Origin: Sphingobacterium sp. UBA5670
GTDB lineage: Bacteria > Bacteroidota > Bacteroidia > Sphingobacteriales > Sphingobacteriaceae
Direction: 5' to 3'
Length of the DNA: 64,000 nucleotides
NCBI RefSeq assembly: GCF_002420705.1
Contig: NZ_DIIM01000004.1
Coordinates: forward strand, 54,987-118,986
Shown here: piece after piece, positions 23,841 through 32,792 of the stretch
Numbering within the stretch: the stretch's first letter is position 1
Layout of the letters: each line of letters starts with the position of its first letter
Position numbers and translations under genes: made by a program
The notes under the pieces: model-generated
What the model was told of the DNA's origin: nothing
Database searches by the model: none
Seen by the model: the letters and a program-made list of their open reading frames with translations, nothing else

Positions 23841-25946
23841 ATGCAAAGTTTCCGCACAGAATTAGAAAACCCAATCGTGGAAAGGGAAATTATCGAACTT
23901 GAAAAAAAGATTCGATTATTCCATGAGGGCAAGATCGCCGACGAGAAATTTAGATCGTTGCGCTTAGCCAGGGGAGTATATGGACAAAGACAACCTGGAG
24001 TTCAGATGGTTCGTATAAAGCTTCCATTTGGGAAGGTTACGTTTAAGCAATTGATTAAAATTGCTGCGATATCGGATGAATATGCAAGCCGTAACCTGCA
24101 TCTTACAACACGTCAAGATATACAGATCCATTATGTTAGCTTGGACCGTACACCAGAACTTTGGTCCAAATTGGCCGAAGATGACATCACATTACGTGAG
24201 GCTTGTGGCAATACAGTGCGCAACGTGACAGCGTCACCAACTTCGGGTATTGATCCCAAGGAACCTTTTGATGTATCTCCATACGCACAGGCTACATTTG
24301 AATATTTCCTACGTAATCCAGTCTGTGCAGAAATGGGCAGAAAATTCAAAATGTCTTTCTCGGCTAGTGATGAAGATACAGCGTTCTCATATATTCACGA
24401 CCTGGGCTTTATCCCAAAAATTAAAATAATCGATGGTTTCGAAACCCGCGGCTTCAAAGTTCTGCTGGGAGGAGGATTAGGATCTCAGCCTTTCCTGGCG
24501 TCCGTTACGAGTGAGTTTTTACACGAAGACGAGCTTATCCCTTATATAGAAGCTACACTCCGGGTATTTGATCGCTATGGCGAGCGAAATAACAGAAACA
24601 AGGCGCGCTTCAAATACCTTATCCAAAAATTAGGCTTAGAGCAGGTTTTGAGCTTAATTGAATCCGAAAAAATTGCCACGAAAGTAAAGACTTTCCCTAT
24701 TGACCGAAGCAAAATCGAACAACCTTTAGCCCCGGACGATAGCGAGGTATCAAGCATCGATTTGGATAGTGACCTAAACTATCAGGTTTGGAAAAGCACC
24801 AATACTTTTGCACAGAAACAAGAAGGATATTACGGAGTTTATGTAAGAGTGTCCACAGGTGATATCGGTACTGACAAGGCACGCGCATTGGTAACAGGGC
24901 TAAAAAACCTGGTAGCTGACGACATTCGCATTACGCAAAATCAAAGCCTGCTATTGAAATATGCGACAGAAAAATCTCTGCCACATATTTATCAGCTGCT
25001 GAAATCACTGGATCTTGCAGAAGTAGGCTTTGACAGTACAGCAGATGTAACAACCTGCCCTGGCACAGACACCTGTAATCTAGGTATTTCAAATAGCACG
25101 GAAATGGCTCGTGTTATTGAGTCTTACATCGCCGAATTCCATCAGGATTTCGTATTTAATAGAGATCTGAAAATTAAAATCTCTGGCTGCATGAATTCTT
25201 GTGGTCAGCACGGTTTAGCACATATCGGTTTTCACGGCAGTTCTGTCAAAGCAGAAGGCAAAGTAGTCCCTGCAGCACAAGTTATGCTGGGAGGTGGAAC
25301 TATAGGAAATGGCGAAGGCCGTGTTGCCGAACGCATTATCAAAGTTCCAACAAAAAGGGTTTTGCATGTCGTTGAATGGGTACTGAACGATTACAAGAAA
25401 AATGCGGAAGAGAATGAAAATTTTCATGCTTACTATGATAGACAAGGAAAGAATTACTTCTACAATCTTTTAAAACCACTTTCGGATCTGACCAATCTTG
25501 CTGAGGACGAGTTTGTGGACTGGGGTCATGAAGGAACATTTCAGACAGCTATTGGCGTGGGAGAATGTGCGGGAGTCGTGATCGACTTAGTCGCAACATT
25601 AATTTATGAGGCGGATGAAAAATTGCAATGGGCAAATGAGACATTCCAGGAATCTAAATTCTCCGATGCTATCTATCACGGATATAATGCCTTTGTACAA
25701 GCAGCAAAAGCATTATTACTAGATAAGGGAGTTAGCGCAAGTACACAAAATACGGTTATCAATGAATTCCAAGCCCATTTTGTGGAAACAGGTGAATATA
25801 GTTTTGATCAGGCGTTTCCAGAACTGGTCTTACAGATCAGCAAAAATGAACCAAACGAACACTTTGCAGCTACCTATATTCAGGAAGCAACAAAGTTTAT
25901 CAATGCGGTTTATCAACGTAAAAATTTAAAACCAGTATTGGTATAG
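23841..25946 (+). CDS. Sulfite reductase hemoprotein with C-terminal HEPN domain
   Basis: 701 residues. Two nitrite/sulfite reductase half-domains: N-terminal NLHLTTRQDIQIHY and RNVTASPTSGIDPKEPFD, then the 4Fe-4S/siroheme cysteines Cys406 and Cys412 (CPGTDTC) and Cys450 and Cys454 (GCMNSC). After about residue 580 comes a helical HEPN domain (EADEKLQWANETFQESKFSD, then AIYHGYNAFVQAAKALL). The enzyme reduces sulfite to sulfide with six electrons, probably from ferredoxin since no CysJ flavoprotein is present. The ATG at 23841 is preferred over a TTG 45 bp upstream. First gene of a six-gene sulfur operon whose next two genes make siroheme. Confidence 0.88.
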   Translation: MQSFRTELENPIVEREIIELEKKIRLFHEGKIADEKFRSLRLARGVYGQRQPGVQMVRIKLPFGKVTFKQLIKIAAISDEYASRNLHLTTRQDIQIHYVSLDRTPELWSKLAEDDITLREACGNTVRNVTASPTSGIDPKEPFDVSPYAQATFEYFLRNPVCAEMGRKFKMSFSASDEDTAFSYIHDLGFIPKIKIIDGFETRGFKVLLGGGLGSQPFLASVTSEFLHEDELIPYIEATLRVFDRYGERNNRNKARFKYLIQKLGLEQVLSLIESEKIATKVKTFPIDRSKIEQPLAPDDSEVSSIDLDSDLNYQVWKSTNTFAQKQEGYYGVYVRVSTGDIGTDKARALVTGLKNLVADDIRITQNQSLLLKYATEKSLPHIYQLLKSLDLAEVGFDSTADVTTCPGTDTCNLGISNSTEMARVIESYIAEFHQDFVFNRDLKIKISGCMNSCGQHGLAHIGFHGSSVKAEGKVVPAAQVMLGGGTIGNGEGRVAERIIKVPTKRVLHVVEWVLNDYKKNAEENENFHAYYDRQGKNYFYNLLKPLSDLTNLAEDEFVDWGHEGTFQTAIGVGECAGVVIDLVATLIYEADEKLQWANETFQESKFSDAIYHGYNAFVQAAKALLLDKGVSASTQNTVINEFQAHFVETGEYSFDQAFPELVLQISKNEPNEHFAATYIQEATKFINAVYQRKNLKPVLV

Positions 25947-25958
25947 GGAGAGAATTGT

Positions 25959-26717
25959 ATGTCAATAAAAGCGAAAGTAACCTTAGTTGGAGCAGGACCG
26001 GGAGATCCTGAACTGATCAGCCTTAAAGGGATAAAAGCGATAGAAAAAGCGGACGTTATTTTATATGACGCGCTCGTAAATGAAGAATTGCTAGATTATG
26101 CAGCGCCTGATTGCATCAAGATATATGTTGGAAAACGCGCCGAACAGCTCTCAACTTCCCAGGACGAAATCAATCGCCTACTGGTGGATTATGCACTAAA
26201 TTACGGGCATGTTGTCCGTCTCAAAGGAGGTGATCCATTTGTCTTTGGCCGCGGCGGAGAAGAAATTGATTATGTACATCAATATGGTATAGAAACAAGT
26301 GTTGTGCCAGGTATTTCCTCTGCTATTGGACTGACTGGATTGCAGCAGCTACCATTAACTTATCGCGGTATCAGTGAAAGTTTTTGGGTGATTACGGGCT
26401 CCAGATCGGACGGTTCGCTATCCAAAGACCTTTATTTAGCCGCTGAGTCCAAAGCTACCGTTGTTGTACTGATGGGCTATGGAAAGTTAGCTGAAATCGT
26501 GAACATTTATCGCGAAAGAAACCTGCATAATTTACCAATTGCTTTAATTCAAAATGGTTCTCTACCGAACGAAAAAGTCGTTTTCGCCACCATAGAAAGC
26601 ATTTTGGATGAATCTACGGAGAAAAGAGTAGGGGTGCCCGCAATTATTGTAATCGGTGAAGTGGTGGCAAAACATCGCTTATTTCAGGAAATTAAAGAAA
26701 AAGCTCTAACCTTATAG
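25959..26717 (+). CDS. cobA: Uroporphyrinogen-III C-methyltransferase
   Basis: 252 residues. SAM-binding VGAGPGDPELISLKGIKA, the loop LKGGDPFVFGRGGEE and VPGISSAIG are classic SUMT motifs. It methylates uroporphyrinogen III at C2 and C7 to precorrin-2, feeding siroheme for the upstream sulfite reductase. Single-domain SUMT, not the trifunctional CysG; the other activities are in the next gene, 2 bp downstream. Confidence 0.92.
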   Translation: MSIKAKVTLVGAGPGDPELISLKGIKAIEKADVILYDALVNEELLDYAAPDCIKIYVGKRAEQLSTSQDEINRLLVDYALNYGHVVRLKGGDPFVFGRGGEEIDYVHQYGIETSVVPGISSAIGLTGLQQLPLTYRGISESFWVITGSRSDGSLSKDLYLAAESKATVVVLMGYGKLAEIVNIYRERNLHNLPIALIQNGSLPNEKVVFATIESILDESTEKRVGVPAIIVIGEVVAKHRLFQEIKEKALTL

Positions 26718-26719
26718 CC

Positions 26720-27298
26720 ATGAACCAGCTATTTCCCATATTCGTCAAACTGAATCAGATTCACACCTTGCTCGTTGGAGGAGGGAACGTTGCATTGGAA
26801 AAATTTCAGGCACTCGTTTCTAATGACAAAGCATTGAACTTAACAATCGTAGCGAAGGAAATCAATCCTGCGTTTGAAGAACTTCTACAAGAATACCCTC
26901 AGGTCAAGCTGTATGTCCGTCCATTTGAGCCGAACGATCTTATCGATAAACAGCTGGTCATTGCAGCAACAAACAATACTGCGCTCAACGATCAGTTACG
27001 TAGTTTAACATCACAAGGAAACATACTGTTTAATGCGGCGGACAAACCGGATTTGTGTGACTTCTACTTAGGATCAATTGTTAAGAAAGGTGATCTGAAA
27101 ATAGCTATTTCAACAAACGGAAAATCTCCAACAATTGCCAAACGTGTAAAAGAATTATTAAATGACCTTTTACCTGAAGAAATTGACGAAACTTTGTCAT
27201 TGATGAGTGCCTACCGAGAGCAGCTCAAAGGCGATTTCGAATTTAAAGTAAAGAAGTTGAACGAACATACCAAAAATATATTACGTTATGAACGTTAA
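26720..27298 (+). CDS. Precorrin-2 dehydrogenase / sirohydrochlorin ferrochelatase (Met8/CysG-N type)
   Basis: 192 residues. An NAD-binding GGGNVALEKFQALVS near the N-terminus and NAADKPDLCDFYLGS, which holds the aspartate important for both activities in Met8-like enzymes, then AISTNGKSPTIAKRVKELL. It oxidises precorrin-2 and inserts iron to give siroheme. It overlaps the cysH start by 11 bp, so translation is coupled. Confidence 0.88.
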   Translation: MNQLFPIFVKLNQIHTLLVGGGNVALEKFQALVSNDKALNLTIVAKEINPAFEELLQEYPQVKLYVRPFEPNDLIDKQLVIAATNNTALNDQLRSLTSQGNILFNAADKPDLCDFYLGSIVKKGDLKIAISTNGKSPTIAKRVKELLNDLLPEEIDETLSLMSAYREQLKGDFEFKVKKLNEHTKNILRYER

Positions 27299-27989
27299 AG
27301 AAATCAAAGAAATTATTGGTGACAAAAAAGGAGTGGAGCTCTTACAAACGATAGCTGTAATATTTCCGAATAAAGTCGTTTTTTCAACATCTTTTGGTAT
27401 AGAGGACCAAATTATTACAGAATGGATCGGTAAAAATAATATTGATATCGAAATATTCACATTGGACACCGGACGACTGTTTAAAGAAACCTATTCATTG
27501 TGGAGCCGTACCTTGGAGCGCTATCAACTGCAAATTAAGACCTACACGCCAGACACAAGCCTATTAGAAGAATTCATCAGCAGAAAAGGCCCCAATTCAT
27601 TCTATGAATCGGTAGACAATCGTAAGGAATGCTGCCGAATAAGAAAAATAGAACCATTGCAGCGCGCAGTCAAAGGGAAGAAAATTTGGGTAACCGGGAT
27701 CAGATCTGATCAATCCGTCAATCGGCACGATATGGATTTTATCGAATACGATGAAGTTAATCAGATCATTAAAATCCATCCTTTATTTGACTGGACCTTT
27801 GACGAGGTGAAAAAATATTGCAAGGAACAATACATTCCTTATAATGTCCTGCACGATAAAGGTTTTCCGAGTATCGGTTGCCAGCCTTGCACCAGAGCGA
27901 TACAGGAAGGTGAAGATTTCCGTGCTGGCAGATGGTGGTGGGAAGATCAAAGTAAAAAAGAATGTGGTTTACATGCTGTTAAATCTTAA
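27288..27989 (+). CDS. cysH: Phospho/adenylyl-sulfate reductase, iron-sulfur type
   Basis: 233 residues. PAPS-reductase fold with STSFGIEDQ and TLDTGRLF. Cys115-Cys116 and Cys198-x-x-Cys201 provide the four ligands of a 4Fe-4S cluster, and the catalytic ECGLH is at 225-229. The cluster cysteines mark the assimilatory APS reductase type, so APS is the likely substrate, consistent with the absence of a cysC kinase gene or domain here. It reduces activated sulfate to sulfite using thioredoxin. Confidence 0.93.
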   Translation: MNVKEIKEIIGDKKGVELLQTIAVIFPNKVVFSTSFGIEDQIITEWIGKNNIDIEIFTLDTGRLFKETYSLWSRTLERYQLQIKTYTPDTSLLEEFISRKGPNSFYESVDNRKECCRIRKIEPLQRAVKGKKIWVTGIRSDQSVNRHDMDFIEYDEVNQIIKIHPLFDWTFDEVKKYCKEQYIPYNVLHDKGFPSIGCQPCTRAIQEGEDFRAGRWWWEDQSKKECGLHAVKS

Positions 27990-28042
27990 AATAACCAGGC
28001 ATAAACTCAAATTCATTAAATCAAATTTTATTATTTCAGAAA

Positions 28043-28933
28043 ATGGACTATTTAGATCATTTAGAAGCGGAAGCAATATATATATTAAGGGAGGTCGCGG
28101 GGCAATTTGAGAAACCTGCGTTACTATTCTCTGGTGGCAAGGATTCTATCACACTTGTTCACCTCGCAAAAAAAGCATTTAGACCTGGAAAATTTCCATT
28201 TCCATTAGTGCACATTGATACAGGCCACAATTTCCCCGAAACAATTGTTTTCAGGGATTCACTGATTGAAGAAATTGGGGAAAAACTGATTGTAGGTTAT
28301 GTGCAGGAAAGTATCGACCAAGGCAAAGTGGTGGAGCAAAAGGGAAAAAATGCAAGTCGAAATGCTTTACAAACAGTCACCTTATTAGATACAATTTCGA
28401 AACATGGCTTCGACGCCTGTATTGGAGGTGCACGCAGAGATGAAGAAAAAGCCCGTGCGAAGGAGCGGATCTTCTCCGTGCGAGATGAATTCGGCCAATG
28501 GGATCCCAAACGCCAAAGACCTGAACTGTGGAGCATATTCAATGGTAAAATAAACAAGGGTGAAAATGTACGGGTATTTCCTATTTCAAACTGGACAGAA
28601 TTGGATGTCTGGAATTATATAAAACGTGAACAGATTGCGTTGCCATCTATCTATTTCAGCCACGAACGGGAAGTTATCACACGCAATGGACAACTAATGG
28701 CAGCTGCACCGTTTCTGAATATCGATGATGATGATGTAATCGAACGCAAATCAGTACGGTTTAGAACTGTTGGGGACATGACCTGTACAGCAGCTGTAGA
28801 TTCAACGGCTACAGAACTTGATGATATCATAGCTGAAATAAAAGCGTCAACTGTAAGTGAACGTGGAGCCAGAATGGACGACAAAGTGTCTGAAGCAGCT
28901 ATGGAAGAACGTAAAAAACAAGGATACTTTTAA
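28043..28933 (+). CDS. cysD: Sulfate adenylyltransferase subunit 2
   Basis: 296 residues. PP-loop SGGKDSITL near residue 30, HIDTGHNFPE, IGGARRDEEKARAKERIFS and the C-terminal SERGARMDDK. With CysN it forms ATP sulfurylase, which makes APS from sulfate and ATP. Gap of 53 bp from cysH and 34 bp to cysN, all in one operon. Confidence 0.95.
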   Translation: MDYLDHLEAEAIYILREVAGQFEKPALLFSGGKDSITLVHLAKKAFRPGKFPFPLVHIDTGHNFPETIVFRDSLIEEIGEKLIVGYVQESIDQGKVVEQKGKNASRNALQTVTLLDTISKHGFDACIGGARRDEEKARAKERIFSVRDEFGQWDPKRQRPELWSIFNGKINKGENVRVFPISNWTELDVWNYIKREQIALPSIYFSHEREVITRNGQLMAAAPFLNIDDDDVIERKSVRFRTVGDMTCTAAVDSTATELDDIIAEIKASTVSERGARMDDKVSEAAMEERKKQGYF

Positions 28934-28967
28934 TCCACTTTCAAATTAATACCTGATATTGACAACA

Positions 28968-30212
28968 ATGAATATATTGAAATTTATAACCGCCGGTTCC
29001 GTGGATGATGGTAAAAGTACTTTAATAGGTCGCTTGCTTTACGATACCAACTCCATTTTGGATGATCAATTGGAAGCCATACAGCGTGCTAACCGGAAAA
29101 ATGATGATGGAACGGTAGACTTGGCCATATTGACTGATGGTCTTAAGGCTGAACGTGAACAAGGGATCACTATAGATGTTGCCTACAAATATTTCCAGAC
29201 TGATCATAGAAAATATATTATAGCTGATGCTCCAGGGCATATCCAATATACAAGAAACATGGTAACTGGCGCTTCCAATTCGGACCTCATAATCATTTTG
29301 GTTGACGCCCGTAAAGGCGTAATAGAGCAAACAAAACGCCATTCTTTCATCGCTAAACTACTAGCTATGAAGCAGGTTTTGGTTTGCATTAACAAAATGG
29401 ATATGGTCGATTACAGTGCAACGGTATTCGAACAGATCAAAAGTGATTACCTAACACTGGCTAGCAATCTAGGGCTCAAAGATGTTGATTTCATACCCGT
29501 TTCCGCTCTAAAAGGTGATAATATCGTCCATAAATCGGATCGTATGTTCTGGTATACAGGCGAATCTTTATTAGATTACCTGGAAAATGTAGAAATACAT
29601 GAACACGAAACAGCCAACTGGAGATTTCCAGTCCAATGGGTTGTAAGACCACAAACGGATGATTTACACGACTATAGGGGATATGCAGGTCGCGTATTAG
29701 GAGAGGGGTTAACAGTGGGAGATCCTGTAATTGTTTATCCAGCAGAGACTTTCAGCACAGTAAAAGCTATAGAATTGAACGGACAGCAGCTTCAACGGGC
29801 AGAAAGTGGACAATCTGTCATTATCCATCTCAGCGATGACGTCGACATTAGCCGTGGAGACACAATTGCCAGCGTGGAAAATCCACCGAAGTTCGAACGT
29901 AATATCCAAGCAAATTTGTGCTGGTTCGACAACAAACCTTTGGATACGGACCAAATTTACCTGGTTCAAAGTCACAGTAAATTAACAAAAGTTAAGATTG
30001 TTGATGTGCTTTACAAATTTGATATCAATACACAAGAAAAAGTTTATAATGAGGAGATCAAGCTTAATGATATTGGCCGAATAGCAATTAAATCTGCTGA
30101 AAATCTTGTATTTGATTTACAAAATGAAAACGCAGAAAATTCGCAAGCCATTGTTATTGACCCACGAACAAATCTAACTGTTGGTGCTTTAATGATTCAG
30201 GCAGTTGACTAA
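28968..30212 (+). CDS. cysN: Sulfate adenylyltransferase subunit 1 (GTPase)
   Basis: 414 residues. G1 loop GSVDDGKST, switch region EREQGITIDVAYKYF, G3 DAPGH and G4 NKMD, followed by two beta-barrel domains of the EF-Tu kind. GTP hydrolysis drives APS synthesis by CysD. There is no fused APS kinase (CysC), in agreement with an APS-reducing pathway. The ATG at 28968 is used; a TTG three codons earlier is less likely. Followed by a strong terminator. Confidence 0.95.
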   Translation: MNILKFITAGSVDDGKSTLIGRLLYDTNSILDDQLEAIQRANRKNDDGTVDLAILTDGLKAEREQGITIDVAYKYFQTDHRKYIIADAPGHIQYTRNMVTGASNSDLIIILVDARKGVIEQTKRHSFIAKLLAMKQVLVCINKMDMVDYSATVFEQIKSDYLTLASNLGLKDVDFIPVSALKGDNIVHKSDRMFWYTGESLLDYLENVEIHEHETANWRFPVQWVVRPQTDDLHDYRGYAGRVLGEGLTVGDPVIVYPAETFSTVKAIELNGQQLQRAESGQSVIIHLSDDVDISRGDTIASVENPPKFERNIQANLCWFDNKPLDTDQIYLVQSHSKLTKVKIVDVLYKFDINTQEKVYNEEIKLNDIGRIAIKSAENLVFDLQNENAENSQAIVIDPRTNLTVGALMIQAVD

Positions 30213-30252
30213 TATCTTTTTAAAATGTAAATATTCAACCTAAATATTTTTC

Positions 30253-30288
30253 AAGGAACTCAGACAATGTATGAGTTCCTTTTTTTTT
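30253..30288 (+). terminator. Intrinsic terminator of the sulfur operon
   Basis: AAGGAACTCA / TGAGTTCCTT arms with a 9-base loop, followed by a run of T. Located 41 bp after the cysN stop. Confidence 0.9.
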
Positions 30289-30738
30289 CGAAATATAGCT
30301 AACATTATCGAGAATCTACTTTTAAAGACCCGAAATGATAGAAGGTAATTGTACAATAGGGGCATTTCTACATTTACTATTTAACATAATATAAATTATA
30401 AACAAAATATAATGATAAAATAGGCGTCATTAGCGCTTATTAAATAATCAGAAAAAACTATCAACAATTAAATATTCATCAATCATAACGGGATATTTAT
30501 AACTATTTTATTAAAAACGAAAATGATTCTATCTTTCTGAGATAAACTCGAATAAAATACTGTTATATGGTCATTTAACCTTCATTTCGCAATTGAATAT
30601 TCTGTTTTAAACAATTTAAATGAAATATGAAATTTCATCAAAACAGAATAATATTTGTAAATAATTAATGATTATTGGTTTTTTGTTAAAAAATACATAA
30701 ATTAGTGCCAGCCAAAGGGAAATTTTACTAATTAAAAC
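30289..30738. other. Long AT-rich gdhA upstream region with nested inverted repeats
   Basis: No gene is seen in these 450 bp. TATTCTGTTTT (30598-30608) and AAAACAGAATA (30640-30650) are perfect 11-bp arms. Inside lies the 12-bp palindrome ATGAAATTTCAT (30627-30638). The end is about 90 bp before the gdhA ATG, a position suited to regulator binding or an mRNA leader structure. I found no clean TAnnTTTG box. Confidence 0.4.
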
Positions 30739-32070
30739 ATGTCAAAAAACTTTAACGAGTTCATTTCAATCGTTGAGAAACGTAATCCAAATGAACCAGA
30801 ATTCTTACAAGCTGTAAAAGAAGTTACTGAGGATTTATTTCCTTATATCACTGAAAACCATCCTGAATTTTTTGACCAAAAAATTCTTGAAAGACTTACT
30901 GAACCTGAGCGTATTATATCTTTCCGTGTAACCTGGTTGGATGATAACCATCAAGTACAAGTTAATCGTGGGTATCGTGTTCAGATGAATAGTTCAATCG
31001 GTCCATACAAGGGCGGTCTACGCTTCGCTCCTTCCGTTAATCAAAGCATCTTAAAATTCCTCGCTTTTGAGCAGGTATTTAAAAATAGCTTAACTGGATT
31101 ACCAATTGGCGGTGGAAAAGGTGGTTCTGATTTCGATCCTAAAGGTAAATCAGACAATGAAATTATGCGTTTTTGTCAAAGTTTCATGACTGAACTGTAC
31201 CGTCATATTGGCGCAGATACAGATGTTCCTGCCGGTGATATCGGTGTTGGCGGCCGTGAAATTGGCTTCTTATTTGGACAATTTAAACGTCTTCAAAACA
31301 ACTTTACTGGAGTTCTTACAGGTAAAGGTGAACTGTGGGGCGGCTCATACATCCGTCCAGAAGCGACTGGTTATGGCTTATTATATTTCGTCGACTGTAT
31401 ATTCAGACATCAGGGAAAATCATTACAGGGTAAAGTTGCTACCGTATCAGGAGCTGGCAATGTAGCTTTTTTCGCTGTAGAGAAAGCGCTGCAACTGGGT
31501 GCTAAAGTAATCACGGTATCAAACAGCTTAGGAACATTATATGATCCTGACGGTTTTGATGCTGAAAAAATGGCCTTTGGTGCAACATTAGGAAGAAATT
31601 TGGATCAATATCCGGCTCGCTACCCTAATGCCCAATTTTTAGCTGGTCAGAAACCTTGGCAATTTAAATGTGATATCGCATTGCCTTGTGCAACACAAAA
31701 TGAGCTGGATGAATCCGATGCAAAAGCACTTATAGCAAATGGTTGTATCTGTGTTGCTGAAGGTGCCAATATGCCTTCTACTGCGGAAGCTATTAAAGTT
31801 TTTCTTGACGCAAAAATTAGTTTTGCACCTGGTAAAGCTGCGAACGCTGGTGGTGTTGCTGTTAGCGGATTAGAAATGTCTCAGAACTCAATCCGTACTC
31901 AATGGTGTACAGAAGAAGTTGACAATCGCTTAAAATCCATTATGGAGAGTATCCACGAAACTTGTCTGAAATATGGTCAGGACAGTGGATTCGTAAATTA
32001 TTTAAAAGGTGCCAATATTGGTGGTTTTATTAAAGTCGCCAATGCTATGAAAGCACAAGGTATCGTATAA
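30739..32070 (+). CDS. gdhA: NADP-specific glutamate dehydrogenase
   Basis: 443 residues, usual length for the hexameric family. Substrate site GGLRFAPSVNQSI and PIGGGKGGSDFDPKGKSD (catalytic Lys), NAD(P) fold VATVSGAGNVAFFAVEKA, and KAANAGGVAVSGLEM. It aminates 2-oxoglutarate with ammonia and NADPH, a nitrogen assimilation step. NADP preference follows from the subfamily. It stands alone with a long regulatory region in front and a terminator behind. Confidence 0.95.
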   Translation: MSKNFNEFISIVEKRNPNEPEFLQAVKEVTEDLFPYITENHPEFFDQKILERLTEPERIISFRVTWLDDNHQVQVNRGYRVQMNSSIGPYKGGLRFAPSVNQSILKFLAFEQVFKNSLTGLPIGGGKGGSDFDPKGKSDNEIMRFCQSFMTELYRHIGADTDVPAGDIGVGGREIGFLFGQFKRLQNNFTGVLTGKGELWGGSYIRPEATGYGLLYFVDCIFRHQGKSLQGKVATVSGAGNVAFFAVEKALQLGAKVITVSNSLGTLYDPDGFDAEKMAFGATLGRNLDQYPARYPNAQFLAGQKPWQFKCDIALPCATQNELDESDAKALIANGCICVAEGANMPSTAEAIKVFLDAKISFAPGKAANAGGVAVSGLEMSQNSIRTQWCTEEVDNRLKSIMESIHETCLKYGQDSGFVNYLKGANIGGFIKVANAMKAQGIV

Positions 32071-32102
32071 TTAAGCCTTTTTCTAATCATATCATAATCC
32101 TG

Positions 32103-32136
32103 AACGCTCAAATGCATTGCATTTGGGCGTTTTTTT
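32103..32136 (+). terminator. Intrinsic terminator of gdhA
   Basis: AACGCTCAAATGC and GCATTTGGGCGTT pair with one G-T wobble around a 3-base loop, then a T run. 33 bp after the stop. Confidence 0.9.
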
Positions 32137-32172
32137 ATACTTTTATGCTAAATTTAAAAACAAGAATTTTAC

Positions 32173-32418
32173 ATGAGATTAATAGCTGAACTTCCCCACC
32201 CTGATTGCAAGATTTCAATTTTTGGCATGAACCAAAAATTCATTATTAAGTTTGAGCAAGGCAATTTAGAACAATCCTATAAAATTGCGGAAATGGATAT
32301 TATTGGTGGTGTAAATGGCGTATTCGATTTACTTGATGAGGAATTTCTAAAAAGTGTAATCGATCAATTCGCATTGATGCGTCAATCTTTTAACAGTGCT
32401 TACAATAGATACGAATAA
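32173..32418 (+). CDS. Small conserved-looking protein of unknown function
   Basis: 81 residues, no signal peptide or membrane segment. A beta-rich N-terminus (RLIAELPHPDCKISIFGMNQ) and helical C-terminus (FDLLDEEFLKSVIDQFALMR) suggest a compact alpha/beta fold. I do not recognise a named family. It ends 7 bp before the small membrane protein gene, so the two are probably co-transcribed. Confidence 0.6.
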   Translation: MRLIAELPHPDCKISIFGMNQKFIIKFEQGNLEQSYKIAEMDIIGGVNGVFDLLDEEFLKSVIDQFALMRQSFNSAYNRYE

Positions 32419-32425
32419 CAGATTT

Positions 32426-32761
32426 ATGTTAAACTATATATATTTTGCCGCATTTTGGGCATGTCAAATTATCTCCTCTATCTTATTCAAACTTGGAGGA
32501 ATACATCCAAAATATAAATGGACAGCATTGATCATTGGAAATATTATTCTGCTTTCTGCAAGTTGGTTTCTTGTACAGCTATTTAAAAATGTTTCTCAGC
32601 CTATCGTCATCGCCTTATGTTCAGGCGGCACATTTCTAACCGTTCAGCTGGCCATGGCACTGTATTTTAAAAGTCCATTGAGCTGGCAGCAGGTCTTAGG
32701 CATGTTTGTCATTATTTCAGGCATGATTTTGATTACTTTTGGGGGGAAAGAAACGACCTAA
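32426..32761 (+). CDS. Small four-helix membrane protein, SMR/EamA-like
   Basis: 111 residues with four predicted transmembrane helices. The size and the closing LGMFVIISGMILITFGGKE resemble small multidrug resistance and half-EamA (DMT superfamily) transporters, which work as dimers. The conserved membrane glutamate of EmrE is not evident, so the substrate is open. The ATG at 32426 is chosen over a GTG 30 bp upstream. Confidence 0.65.
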   Translation: MLNYIYFAAFWACQIISSILFKLGGIHPKYKWTALIIGNIILLSASWFLVQLFKNVSQPIVIALCSGGTFLTVQLAMALYFKSPLSWQQVLGMFVIISGMILITFGGKETT

Positions 32762-32792
32762 GAATATATTGGGCAATCTTAAGGGATGAGTT

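Noticed and set aside
23841..25946. HEPN domain as toxin of a HEPN-MNT system
   Set aside because: It is fused to an enzyme in a metabolic operon, lacks an evident RNase motif, and no nucleotidyltransferase partner is near.
27844..28110. 88-codon frame bridging cysH and cysD
   Set aside because: Out of frame with both genes and overlapping conserved coding sequence of each.
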